Origin: Bacilli bacterium
GTDB lineage: Bacteria > Bacillota_I > Bacilli_A > RF39 > UBA660
Direction of reading: 5' to 3'
DNA length: 9,570 bases
Assembly (NCBI GenBank): GCA_017470045.1
Contig: JAFUFG010000174.1
Location: 1-9,570, forward strand
Positions 1 to 7,605 of the stretch are shown one piece after another. The position numbers and the translations under genes are program-made. Within the stretch, counting starts at the first letter, position 1; every line of letters starts with the position of its first letter. A model generated the notes under the pieces. That model saw nothing but the letters and a program-made list of their open reading frames with translations, was not told where the DNA came from and searched no databases.

Positions 1-54
1 ATAGATTATACCATAGAATTTCTAGAAAAGTATGAAATTTTAATGAAGAATATA

Positions 55-63
55 TGATATAAT
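55..63 (+). promoter_or_regulatory. Extended -10 promoter for the phospholipase C-like gene
   Basis: The sequence TGATATAAT is a perfect extended -10 element (TG-N-TATAAT). No good -35 hexamer lies 16-18 bases upstream, which is typical of extended -10 promoters. Transcription would start near position 70, giving a leader of about 30 bases before the ATG at 99. The ribosome binding site AGGGGGGA lies at 86-93. Confidence 0.6.
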
Positions 64-98
64 GAATTTAGTATTACTGTTGGTCAGGGGGGATTATT

Positions 99-1070
99 AT
101 GCCAGCAACAATTACACATTCTTATTTTACGATGGATGTTTATGATATCCTACCAGATAATTTAAAAAAGAAAATGGAACCTAGTAGATTACGTATGTTT
201 GGTCAAGCATTTGACCCTCTTATGTTTTATAATTTATTTTCTATTTTTCCAGGCAAAAAAATTCGAGTATTAGATGACTATTGTCATACTCATAATACAA
301 AAGATTTCTTTTTAAATTTATTAAAAATTATGAAAGAAAAGAAATTAATTTCTGATCCAGAATGCTGTTCTTTTTTTGCAGGATTTATTTGTCATTATGT
401 ATTAGATTCGACTGTTCATCCTTTTGTAATCTATAAGACCGGTATTATGGATAAGAAAATTCCAAGTACTTATAAATATAATAATATACATGCATTTATG
501 GAAACGTTTATTGATAATGATATGGTTAGTCGTAGAGAAAAAACGAATCCATACAAATTTCATTTCGATAAATATTGTTTTGATTGTAGAGAATTCTCTA
601 TTAATTTAGATTATTTAATTGACCAAGTGTTTTATAAGACATATGGTGTGAAAGATATGAGTTGGATTTATTATAAATCCACAAAGCAAATGAAGAATGC
701 TTTAAAAGTATTTCGTAGAGATCCATATGGTATTAAGAAAAATATTTATAAGTTTGTTGATACTTTTACTACAAAACGTACTTATCGATTTGAAGCAATA
801 AGTTATCATTATCCATTAGAAGATAGACATAACTTCTTAAACAATGATCATATTACTTGGAGAAATCCAGCTTTATATGATAAGACAAGTGATGAGTCTT
901 TTATCGATTTATATTTAAAAGCGATTAAACAAGCGAAAGTAATGGTATGTGCTAGTTTTGATTATTTATCTGGAAAAGAAATTGATTTAGATAAAATCTT
1001 TGAAAATAATAGTTACTTAACTGGACTTGATTGTGAAAAATATAAAGAATTAAAATATTTTGAATTTTAA
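99..1070 (+). CDS. Zinc-dependent phospholipase C family protein
   Basis: This 323-aa protein resembles the bacterial zinc-dependent phospholipase C family, whose founding members hydrolyse phospholipids using three zinc ions. The visible signs are the N-terminal MPATITHSY segment with His7, then His63 and His65, an HxxxDxxxH cluster at His99, Asp103 and His107, and an HxxxE pair at His131 and Glu135. The last two match the spacing of metal ligands in the family. No signal peptide or membrane helix is visible, unlike secreted clostridial alpha-toxin-type enzymes, so it probably acts in the cytoplasm and its true substrate is unknown. The ATG at 99 is supported by AGGGGGGA five bases upstream. 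It is the first gene of a plus-strand pair, and a hairpin covers its last codons. Family assignment is fairly firm; enzymatic activity is inferred. Confidence 0.75.
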   Translation: MPATITHSYFTMDVYDILPDNLKKKMEPSRLRMFGQAFDPLMFYNLFSIFPGKKIRVLDDYCHTHNTKDFFLNLLKIMKEKKLISDPECCSFFAGFICHYVLDSTVHPFVIYKTGIMDKKIPSTYKYNNIHAFMETFIDNDMVSRREKTNPYKFHFDKYCFDCREFSINLDYLIDQVFYKTYGVKDMSWIYYKSTKQMKNALKVFRRDPYGIKKNIYKFVDTFTTKRTYRFEAISYHYPLEDRHNFLNNDHITWRNPALYDKTSDESFIDLYLKAIKQAKVMVCASFDYLSGKEIDLDKIFENNSYLTGLDCEKYKELKYFEF

Positions 1071-1080
1071 TTCTTTTTTT
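1044..1080 (+). terminator. AT-rich intrinsic terminator or attenuator overlapping the gene end
   Basis: A perfect 13-bp inverted repeat (AAAGAATTAAAAT at 1044-1056, ATTTTAATTCTTT at 1064-1076, 7-base loop) runs straight into a T tract ending at 1080. The stop codon at 1068-1070 lies inside the right arm. The stem has a single G-C pair, so termination may be partial. No clear promoter fits between it and the next gene at 1107, so that gene may depend on read-through. Confidence 0.55.
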
Positions 1081-1106
1081 GTGCAACCTATTATTAGGTG
1101 ATGATT

Positions 1107-2171
1107 ATGTTATATCGATATGAAGTAAAAAATAATGGATATGAAAATATTTTATATTTGTATTTAAATATGAAAAATGAATTTTCAAAAGAATTAACAG
1201 AAGGATCTAGTAATCAAGAAATTACTCGAAGAACTAAAAATTTTATTATGAATCATAATATTCCGTTTGATGGTCATAAAGTTTATTTAGTAGTAGATGG
1301 TATTGTTGTTCGTACTGTTAATATTTCGGAAGTATCGACTCCAATTGCTTTATCTCCAAGTTTTGCGGATCATAATTATATGGTTAATGTCAAATTAGAG
1401 GATGGAGCAATTATTGAAATATCTTTAAAAGAATATTTATTAGGAGTAATTGGTTCTGTTTATCATGAAAAAATGATGAATGAAGTATTAAAATGTATCG
1501 CAGTACTTTATCGTACGTATGCTTTTAAGTGTATGAAAGAACAACAATTAATTGAAGCAGATGATATCTTTTATCGATACCATGATATTCATGTGAATAA
1601 GATGATATGGGCAGATCAATATTCTTTTATCGTGGAACGAATTGAGAATGCAATTCGTGATACAGATTGTATCTTCCTAAGTTATCAAGATCAATATATT
1701 TATCCTTTTATTCATGTTTGTAATAATGGAAGTACTTATTCAAATAAAACTTATTCTTATTTGAGTGGAGTTCCTAGTTTATGGGATTTAGCTTCGAATA
1801 GTTCTAAAGAAATACTGGATTATGGATACGAAAGATTATCTGAATTATTTGGTATTCCAATAACTAATCAATCAAAAATAAAAATTACAAAAATTGGCAA
1901 AGACCATTCTATTTTAAATTTATTTATTGATGATACGATGTTTGCAGGAGAAGAACTAAAATTAAAACTTTCTTTAAAATCTCTAAACTTCCGAATTATT
2001 CAGTATCATAATTTTATCCGTTTTATTACTTTTGGATTTGGTCATTCTTATGGATTAAGTTTGTATGGTGCGAATGAACTTGCATTAGATGGAATTGATT
2101 ATTTTAATATTTTAAAATACTATTTTCCAAAAGTAAAAATTCAGAAATATATAAAAGAACTTCCTAATTAG
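1107..2171 (+). CDS. SpoIID/LytB-domain protein, divergent
   Basis: This protein of 354 aa carries the two signature blocks of the SpoIID/LytB family, peptidoglycan lytic transglycosylases best known from engulfment during sporulation. The first block (about 106-141) contains LKEYLLGVIGS and LYRTYAF. The second (about 309-345) contains GFGHSYGLSLYGAN and ILKYYFP. Two departures stand out. The position normally holding the catalytic Glu of the 'ASEMPAE'-like motif reads GSVYHEK, with Val118. No signal peptide or N-terminal membrane anchor is visible. The protein may therefore be a non-catalytic or cytoplasmic relative. I chose ATG 1107 because AGGTG at 1096-1100 sits six bases upstream; GTG 1098 and ATG 1101 are in frame but would lie on top of that site. 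The stop codon lies within a palindrome shared with the convergent gene. Confidence 0.7.
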   Translation: MLYRYEVKNNGYENILYLYLNMKNEFSKELTEGSSNQEITRRTKNFIMNHNIPFDGHKVYLVVDGIVVRTVNISEVSTPIALSPSFADHNYMVNVKLEDGAIIEISLKEYLLGVIGSVYHEKMMNEVLKCIAVLYRTYAFKCMKEQQLIEADDIFYRYHDIHVNKMIWADQYSFIVERIENAIRDTDCIFLSYQDQYIYPFIHVCNNGSTYSNKTYSYLSGVPSLWDLASNSSKEILDYGYERLSELFGIPITNQSKIKITKIGKDHSILNLFIDDTMFAGEELKLKLSLKSLNFRIIQYHNFIRFITFGFGHSYGLSLYGANELALDGIDYFNILKYYFPKVKIQKYIKELPN

Positions 2172-2186
2172 GAAGTTCTATTTTTT
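2156..2186. terminator. Bidirectional terminator shared by two convergent gene ends
   Basis: Positions 2156-2179 form a perfect 24-bp palindrome (AGAACTTCCTAA followed by its exact complement). It is followed on the plus strand by A and six Ts. On the minus strand it is followed by a TTTATATATTT tract. It can stop transcripts from both sides. Both flanking genes end inside it: TAG of the plus gene at 2169-2171 and TAA of the minus gene at 2170-2168. It encodes the final residues of each protein. Confidence 0.8.
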
Positions 2187-2389
2187 ACTAAATATGCTAA
2201 TGTTTCATCTGCACTTTTATGCATTTTTATGGAACGTTCTAGAAATGCAGAATAATTGATTACATCATCTGCAAACTTATTTAATTCTGCAATTTCTTTA
2301 GTTTTTATTAATTCTTTAATTACTTCTGCGGAAGCTTTTAATTCTTTAGAGTAACTCTCTAAATCTTCATATTTAATATTTTCTATCAT
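2168..2389 (-). CDS. Small helical protein of the essC operon (73 aa)
   Basis: I do not recognise this family. The 73-aa protein is charged and appears almost entirely alpha-helical, probably a helical hairpin (about residues 5-30 and 32-69). It has no signal peptide, membrane segment, Cys or Trp. A YxxxE pattern at Tyr7-Glu11 resembles the T7SS export motif YxxxD/E, but it is near the N terminus rather than the C terminus, so it is weak evidence. Its ATG overlaps the TGA of the upstream 82-aa gene as ATGA, indicating translational coupling and probably equal synthesis of two partners. It is the last gene of the essC operon. By position it could be a WXG100-like substrate, a LXG-associated helper or a chaperone, but it is shorter than WXG100 proteins and lacks the WxG turn. 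Confidence 0.75.
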   Translation of the reverse strand: MIENIKYEDLESYSKELKASAEVIKELIKTKEIAELNKFADDVINYSAFLERSIKMHKSADETLAYLVKNRTS

Positions 2390-2634
2390 TGTTTTGCACT
2401 CACCGCCGTTCCAATTTGTTGAATTTGTGGTTGTGCAGGAGTTGTAGGAGCTGGAGCAGGTGCAGCTTCTTTTTTATTGGAAAACTGTTTTGCTCCATTT
2501 ACTACAGCTTGTTTGTATTCTTCTAAACTAGCAATATAAGTTAAATTATCTTTATCTGTCCAATTTGTTTTAATCTTACCGATTACTTCAAATATTTTAT
2601 TAACAGCTAAGACATATTTATTATAATCTGTCAT
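2386..2634 (-). CDS. Small helical protein with Ala/Pro-rich tail, essC operon (82 aa)
   Basis: I do not recognise a named family. Residues 1-23 and about 27-52 look like two short helices joined at NWTDKDN, where Trp25 lies in the turn, reminiscent of the WxG turn of WXG100 proteins but without the Gly. The helices are about half the usual length. Residues 57-70 form a flexible Ala/Pro-rich stretch (EAAPAPAPTTPAQP), and the rest of the tail is polar. No signal peptide or membrane segment is seen. AGGAGG at 2645-2640 lies five bases before the ATG and overlaps the stop codon of the esaB-like gene. The gene's own stop overlaps the next start. Position and shape suggest a secreted substrate or a substrate partner of the EssC motor; this is inference, and a role as a cytoplasmic adaptor is equally open. 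Confidence 0.75.
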   Translation of the reverse strand: MTDYNKYVLAVNKIFEVIGKIKTNWTDKDNLTYIASLEEYKQAVVNGAKQFSNKKEAAPAPAPTTPAQPQIQQIGTAVSAKQ

Positions 2635-2643
2635 ACGAACCTC

Positions 2644-2898
2644 CTATATTAGAATTATTCTCGATCCGTTCTTTAAATCGGTATCTCTAACCGTTTTATT
2701 TACATCATAGATATCTCCTGTATCTTTACTATAAAGATTTGTTGACTCTGTGATAATGTAAGCATGATCGGTTAATTCTACTAATTCTTCTTCTATTAAT
2801 CGTTTTACTGTTCCTACTTTCTTATTTACTGGAATATTTAAGTCGAAACTTCTCTCAATAATAGGAATATCTAATTCTACTAATATTTTATTATTCAT
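2644..2898 (-). CDS. esaB: EsaB/YukD-like ubiquitin-fold protein of type VII secretion
   Basis: The 84-aa product fits the EsaB/YukD family, small cytoplasmic ubiquitin-like proteins encoded beside essC in Firmicutes T7SSb loci, where they are needed for or modulate secretion. The pattern is a beta-strand with its partner (about 4-23), a central helix (VGTVKRLIEEELVEL, 28-42), and further strands with the closing DTDLKNGSRIILI, in which the 'D-x-x-L-x-x-G-D/S-x-I' end is characteristic of the fold. There is no C-terminal Gly-Gly, so it is not a conjugated ubiquitin. The ATG follows AGGAGG by five bases, and that site overlaps the essC stop codon. Family assignment rests on fold pattern, size and location rather than close sequence identity. 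Confidence 0.8.
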   Translation of the reverse strand: MNNKILVELDIPIIERSFDLNIPVNKKVGTVKRLIEEELVELTDHAYIITESTNLYSKDTGDIYDVNKTVRDTDLKNGSRIILI

Positions 2899-2907
2899 AA
2901 AACCCTC

Positions 2908-5900
2908 CTATTTTCCAGATAACAACTTGATTAATGAAGCCTTACCTTTATGGATATTATAACCAAATACTGGTTCTACTTCTGCTCTTAATAACTTAGC
3001 AGCTGTTGTAACTTTAAGCGTAAATTGATTTGCAATACCATTTCCAATCCAGATACCTTCTGACATATCAGAATTGTTCTTGTACCATAAATCGAAAGAT
3101 ATTGTCTTAATATTGTTGATTGTTTCTACAATGATGAAACGAATGTTATCACTTTGTTTTGCAACATCAACAATAGATGCGAATTGCGCTTTTTGTTCTT
3201 CTGCAGATTTTTGATGGAACATTACTGGTCCAATTAATGTTACGATAATTGGATTATTGGTTCCAGCATCAATTCCTGCATTAATCGTTTGAGCTAATTC
3301 TTCTAGAGCTTCTGATACATCTCCAGCTTGATATCTTGTATTAATACATCCTTTGTAATCATATTCTTCTAGAACAGATTGTGCATCTAGTACGAATGAC
3401 TTAACTGCAGGTACTGTATTGATGGCACGAATTACTCCATCTAAGAAGTCTGGTTCAGCAGTAATATCATCTCCAGTAATATTGTACATAATATTTTCTG
3501 TAAGATTAATCTTAGATACTTCAAGAGATTCTTTCTCTACTCCAACTGGGATAGCAGAAACTTTTCCTAAGTAATCTTCTACAGACTCTAATGTAACAGT
3601 TTCTGGTAATACTGGAATATTCTTTGCTTGGAATGTACAGATTTGTTTTAATTTACTACAAATAACTTTGATATAATCTGTCATTAAGTCTTGTTGGTAT
3701 GGATATGCTGTTTGGAATTCATAGATATTATCTAGTAACATCATACCACGACCATATAGTTTTGATGGCTCTTTCTTACGAACACCTGGAATAACAGATA
3801 CATAATCGGATGGATCATTAAATTGTAATACAACATTTTGACTAAAGTTTTGACGAACTTTGTATCTTAATGTATTAGGTCCATTTGTACTAATAATGAA
3901 GATAACACCATATTTTAAACAGTCACGAGTAAGTTGTGAAATAGCATCTTCATAGTCTGGATAGTTTTCAAAGAAAGCTTCTCCATTATTAATCATAATT
4001 ACCATTAATGGCATTTGTGGTCCGCCATGGTTAATATAGAAATCATAAGATCCGTTATAATCTACAAATAGTTTTTTACGACTTTCAATTGTAGATAGAA
4101 TCATCTTAAATAAATTTTCAATTTTTTCTGATTCATTTGCAAGTAATACTTCACCTACGTGTGGAGCTTGTTTGAATACTGTTAATGTTTCAGCACCACA
4201 ATCAATGATATAGAAGTTTACCTCACTAGAATCATGAGTTGTGATAGAAGAGTAAACAATACTTGAAAGCATTAATTCTTTACCACTACCAGCAGAACCA
4301 TAAACAATTGTATTTCCTTGTTTTGATAAAGGAAGAGTTAATACTTCTTGTCGTTGGTTATCTGGGTCATCATATTCTCCAATAATTGGATTGATATTAT
4401 TCTTTTCAATTTGATAATTGTATTTCTTTCTTAAGTCATCAACAAAGATTTCTCCAGGGATACTATCAAGCCATAATTGATCTATTGAGATATTGGCATT
4501 CTTTGCTTCACTAACGATATATTTAACAACGTTTGTGATTTCCTCACCTTTTGATTCTACGGTAATTTCATTTTGCTTTGTATCAAGAGATTTTACTTTG
4601 TTTCCAACATTATCAAGAATATCAATTGATTGATCTACTTTTTTCTTTCTCTTTTCTGTTGGATAGTATTGAGCTCCTGCCCATGCAGCTTGTCCCATTG
4701 CGAATAATTCGTTATAACCTACTTGTAAGTAGAAACGACCTGGGTTCTTAAGAGATGCTGCATCTGGAACTTTAATCATATCCATAGAGTCTGACTTATC
4801 TTGAACCTTCAAGCAGACACGGAATTTCGTGTTGGACCAGATTTGGTCATTAACTACACCATTTGGTTTTTGTGTTGCTAGAATCAAATGGACTCCTAAG
4901 GAACGTCCGATACGAGCTGTTGAAATTAATTGATCCATGAATTCTGGTCTTTGTGCTTTCAACTCGGCGAACTCGTCGGAAATAATGAAAAGGTGTGAGA
5001 TTGGTTGAGATACCAATCCTTTACGATATAATCCTTGATATTTATAAATATCAATTGTACTTTCATTTAATTTATCTCTTGCTTCATTAAACATTCTTTG
5101 ACGTTTACGTAATTCGGATTGAATAGATGCAAGGGAACGGTTCATTTCTACGGTATCCAAGTTGGTAATAGTACCAGCAAGGTGAGGTAGTTTCATACCA
5201 GTTTCTTTGTTTTGGAATACACCGGCTAAACCTCCACCTTTATAGTCGATTAATACGAATGATACTTCGTATGGATGGTAGTTAATTGCCATAGACATGA
5301 TATAAGTTACGATAAATTCTGATTTACCCGAACCAGTCATACCAGCAACAAGACCATGTGGACCATGTGCTTTTTCATGTAAATCTAACTTAAATAATTC
5401 ATGTTGTCTATCTAATCCAACAGGAGCTTGTAGTGACTTCGTTGGGTCATTAGTTTTCCATCTATTTTGAATATTTAATTGTTCAATCATACCAACATTG
5501 TACATTTCTAGGAATGATAATGTTTGTGGTAAGTTTTGATTTTGTTTTGCAATATCGATTGGGATATTTGCTAGAATTCTACAGCAGTCATACATATTTA
5601 ATGTAGGATCAAAGTCTGCGACAAATTCTTTTTGTTTATTGGATACTAATTCATTTTCGAAGATACCTGATTTTTTATCACCTACACTAATGAATGTTTT
5701 ACATTCATTAGGGATGTTAATTAATCGAGGGCTTACTACTATTAAACTGAATCCATAATTAACTTCCATTTTTTCTACGTCTTTGATTAATTCTACATCA
5801 CGATATAATTTATAATTATCGGTGATAATAACGTAGTATGGTTTATAGTGATGGTAATCTAAAGTATTTGTTTCTATCTTACCATTATTTTCTTTATTTT

Positions 5901-7494
5901 TTCTTGCTTGTACATCTTGCTCTAGAGCTAGAGATAATTCTCTTGCTTCATCCATATTAGTTGCAAAATAACGCATTGTTTTTTCGTTATTCCAACAATG
6001 TGGAGCAATCTTTAAGTACTTCCAATGATTTACATTTTTTTCATCCGTCATAATAACGATTTTTAAGTCTTCGTAACTATGATATGTTAACATTTGTAGT
6101 AATAAACCATCTAAGAATTGATCTTTAATCAAAGCAGAACCAATAATAGCAGAAATACGATTTCTTAAGAATGATAAAGAAATTGGTACGTTTTCTAGCA
6201 TTGTTGATTCAGAACCTAGTTTATATACTTGTTCCAAAAGATTATCCGTTTCAATTTCAAAATGAGATTGTGGAAAGTTAATTGATCCACTTAAGTTTGT
6301 AGTACCAATACCAAGACGTAAATCTAAGAAGTCATCTTGATCCATTTCTCTTTCCCAAAGGTTTCTTTTCTTTTGATATAGAATTTCTTTGGTTGCTGAA
6401 ATTGGTAGATAATTGTCGATTAAAATTTGACGTTGAATCTTCATTTCAGATTGAATCTTCATACGTTTTTCTTCGATATAAGAAGTATATTTACTTTGTC
6501 TAATACCTTCTTTTTTCTTATGTTGAACTTTTTGATAACGTTTGGTGATAAATGGCCATAATAACATACTAGCTAACATACCACCAGACATAATTAAACT
6601 TGGATAAGCACTTTCTAGGTCTACACTTCCATTTAATACATTGTTTAATGTTGTGAAAGCTGTGGAACCAGAAACCATACCCATTGTTAGCATTGGTCCA
6701 ACTGAAAGGATAGCAGGAGTCTCATCTTCTGGTTCTTTTCCTGGAGGTGGATCAATCGTAATACTTACATCTTCAATTTTTGTTTTAAAACGAGGAGCAC
6801 GATAGAAATAATCATCCTCTTTGTAAAATTCAATTTGTTCTTCATCCGGATTATCTTGCTCTACTTGTTTTTGTACGGTAGGTAATTGTTTACGGAATAC
6901 TCCTTCATCGTAACCAACATAATTACCGATCATATTAATAACAACTGTATTCTTCATTACAACAATTCTTAGTCCCATAATGAAAATAATATCACCAAAT
7001 TCAAGGTTTTGTTGTGTGATAGCTAGGTTATTAACATAAGTTCCGTATTTACTATTAAGATCTAGAATAGACCATTTTCCGTTTTGAATAATTAATTTGG
7101 CATGTTGTGGGGATACCAATGGGTTTAAATAACTAATATTGGCTTTTGGGTCATTTCCAATGATATACTCGGTATTATCACCAGTCAACAATGTTACCGT
7201 TGCTTTATCACTATTCGGTGAACAATATAAAATAACATACTCATTATCGGTATTAATCTTTAAGAAGAACATGCTGTAATCACTTAAAAAAGCAGATTCA
7301 ATTTCTCTAGATCCAGCCATAATCTTCGTTTCAAAGTCTGATTTAATTTTCCATTTTCCGTCTGATTCTTCTACGTTGATTAAGTTACGTGTATTTCCAA
7401 GATAATCGGTATCAGTGATCCAATAATTACCTTTGATGGTAGTTGGCAAATTAAAATTAATGATTTTACTTTTTTTAATTAGTCTAACGATCAT
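2908..7494 (-). CDS. essC: EssC, FtsK/SpoIIIE-type motor ATPase of type VII secretion (T7SSb)
   Basis: This 1528-aa membrane ATPase powers and selects substrates in Firmicutes type VII secretion. Domains in order: an FHA-like domain (about 1-90); a second FHA (about 103-185) with Ser128, His131 and SKYGTYVN, although the usual phosphothreonine-binding Arg is Asn114; two membrane helices (about 260-283 and 297-317); a basic coiled linker; then FtsK domains. D1 has an intact Walker A GMTGSGKS (718-725), Walker B FIISDE ending Asp840-Glu841, and ATQKP. D2 is degenerate: GSAGSGKE (1066-1073) lacks the Ser/Thr after Lys, and Walker B reads IMINNGE. D3 (about 1320 to the end) lacks a Walker A. An active D1 with weaker later domains matches the family. 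ATG 7494 is preferred because GGGGTG at 7506-7501 lies six bases upstream; GTG 7503 is in frame but overlaps that site. First gene of its operon. Confidence 0.93.
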   Translation of the reverse strand: MIVRLIKKSKIINFNLPTTIKGNYWITDTDYLGNTRNLINVEESDGKWKIKSDFETKIMAGSREIESAFLSDYSMFFLKINTDNEYVILYCSPNSDKATVTLLTGDNTEYIIGNDPKANISYLNPLVSPQHAKLIIQNGKWSILDLNSKYGTYVNNLAITQQNLEFGDIIFIMGLRIVVMKNTVVINMIGNYVGYDEGVFRKQLPTVQKQVEQDNPDEEQIEFYKEDDYFYRAPRFKTKIEDVSITIDPPPGKEPEDETPAILSVGPMLTMGMVSGSTAFTTLNNVLNGSVDLESAYPSLIMSGGMLASMLLWPFITKRYQKVQHKKKEGIRQSKYTSYIEEKRMKIQSEMKIQRQILIDNYLPISATKEILYQKKRNLWEREMDQDDFLDLRLGIGTTNLSGSINFPQSHFEIETDNLLEQVYKLGSESTMLENVPISLSFLRNRISAIIGSALIKDQFLDGLLLQMLTYHSYEDLKIVIMTDEKNVNHWKYLKIAPHCWNNEKTMRYFATNMDEARELSLALEQDVQARKNKENNGKIETNTLDYHHYKPYYVIITDNYKLYRDVELIKDVEKMEVNYGFSLIVVSPRLINIPNECKTFISVGDKKSGIFENELVSNKQKEFVADFDPTLNMYDCCRILANIPIDIAKQNQNLPQTLSFLEMYNVGMIEQLNIQNRWKTNDPTKSLQAPVGLDRQHELFKLDLHEKAHGPHGLVAGMTGSGKSEFIVTYIMSMAINYHPYEVSFVLIDYKGGGLAGVFQNKETGMKLPHLAGTITNLDTVEMNRSLASIQSELRKRQRMFNEARDKLNESTIDIYKYQGLYRKGLVSQPISHLFIISDEFAELKAQRPEFMDQLISTARIGRSLGVHLILATQKPNGVVNDQIWSNTKFRVCLKVQDKSDSMDMIKVPDAASLKNPGRFYLQVGYNELFAMGQAAWAGAQYYPTEKRKKKVDQSIDILDNVGNKVKSLDTKQNEITVESKGEEITNVVKYIVSEAKNANISIDQLWLDSIPGEIFVDDLRKKYNYQIEKNNINPIIGEYDDPDNQRQEVLTLPLSKQGNTIVYGSAGSGKELMLSSIVYSSITTHDSSEVNFYIIDCGAETLTVFKQAPHVGEVLLANESEKIENLFKMILSTIESRKKLFVDYNGSYDFYINHGGPQMPLMVIMINNGEAFFENYPDYEDAISQLTRDCLKYGVIFIISTNGPNTLRYKVRQNFSQNVVLQFNDPSDYVSVIPGVRKKEPSKLYGRGMMLLDNIYEFQTAYPYQQDLMTDYIKVICSKLKQICTFQAKNIPVLPETVTLESVEDYLGKVSAIPVGVEKESLEVSKINLTENIMYNITGDDITAEPDFLDGVIRAINTVPAVKSFVLDAQSVLEEYDYKGCINTRYQAGDVSEALEELAQTINAGIDAGTNNPIIVTLIGPVMFHQKSAEEQKAQFASIVDVAKQSDNIRFIIVETINNIKTISFDLWYKNNSDMSEGIWIGNGIANQFTLKVTTAAKLLRAEVEPVFGYNIHKGKASLIKLLSGK

Positions 7495-7529
7495 TGAATT
7501 CACCCCGATTGTATCCTATTCTATATTTC

Positions 7530-7558
7530 ATTATATCTTTTTTTTATTTTTTTTACAA
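7530..7558 (-). promoter_or_regulatory. Promoter of the essC operon
   Basis: On the minus strand, TTGTAA (7558-7553) is followed after 17 bases by TATAAT (7535-7530). The spacer is almost pure A, a feature that often strengthens promoters. Transcription would begin near 7523, leaving a leader of about 30 bases before the ATG at 7494. The -35 matches consensus at four of six positions. No regulator binding site is evident. Confidence 0.65.
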
Positions 7559-7605
7559 TAACTTTGTCATTTATTCAAATAAAATGGGTTTTGATTTTAT
7601 ACAAC

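Noticed and set aside
1089..1094. TATTAT as a -10 box for the SpoIID-like gene.
   Set aside because: It is too close to the start codon at 1107, and the matching -35 region is poor.
99..2171. The phospholipase C-like and SpoIID-like genes as part of the type VII operon.
   Set aside because: They are on the opposite strand, converge on the operon and have their own promoter; only adjacency links them.
2168..2389. YxxxE in the 73-aa protein as a type VII secretion signal.
   Set aside because: The known signal lies at the C-terminal end after a helical hairpin; here it is at residues 7-11, and such short patterns occur by chance.
7536..7552. Long A/T homopolymer stretch as a possible replication origin or repeat.
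   Set aside because: It is explained as the A-tract spacer of the essC promoter; no DnaA-box cluster or iterons are visible.
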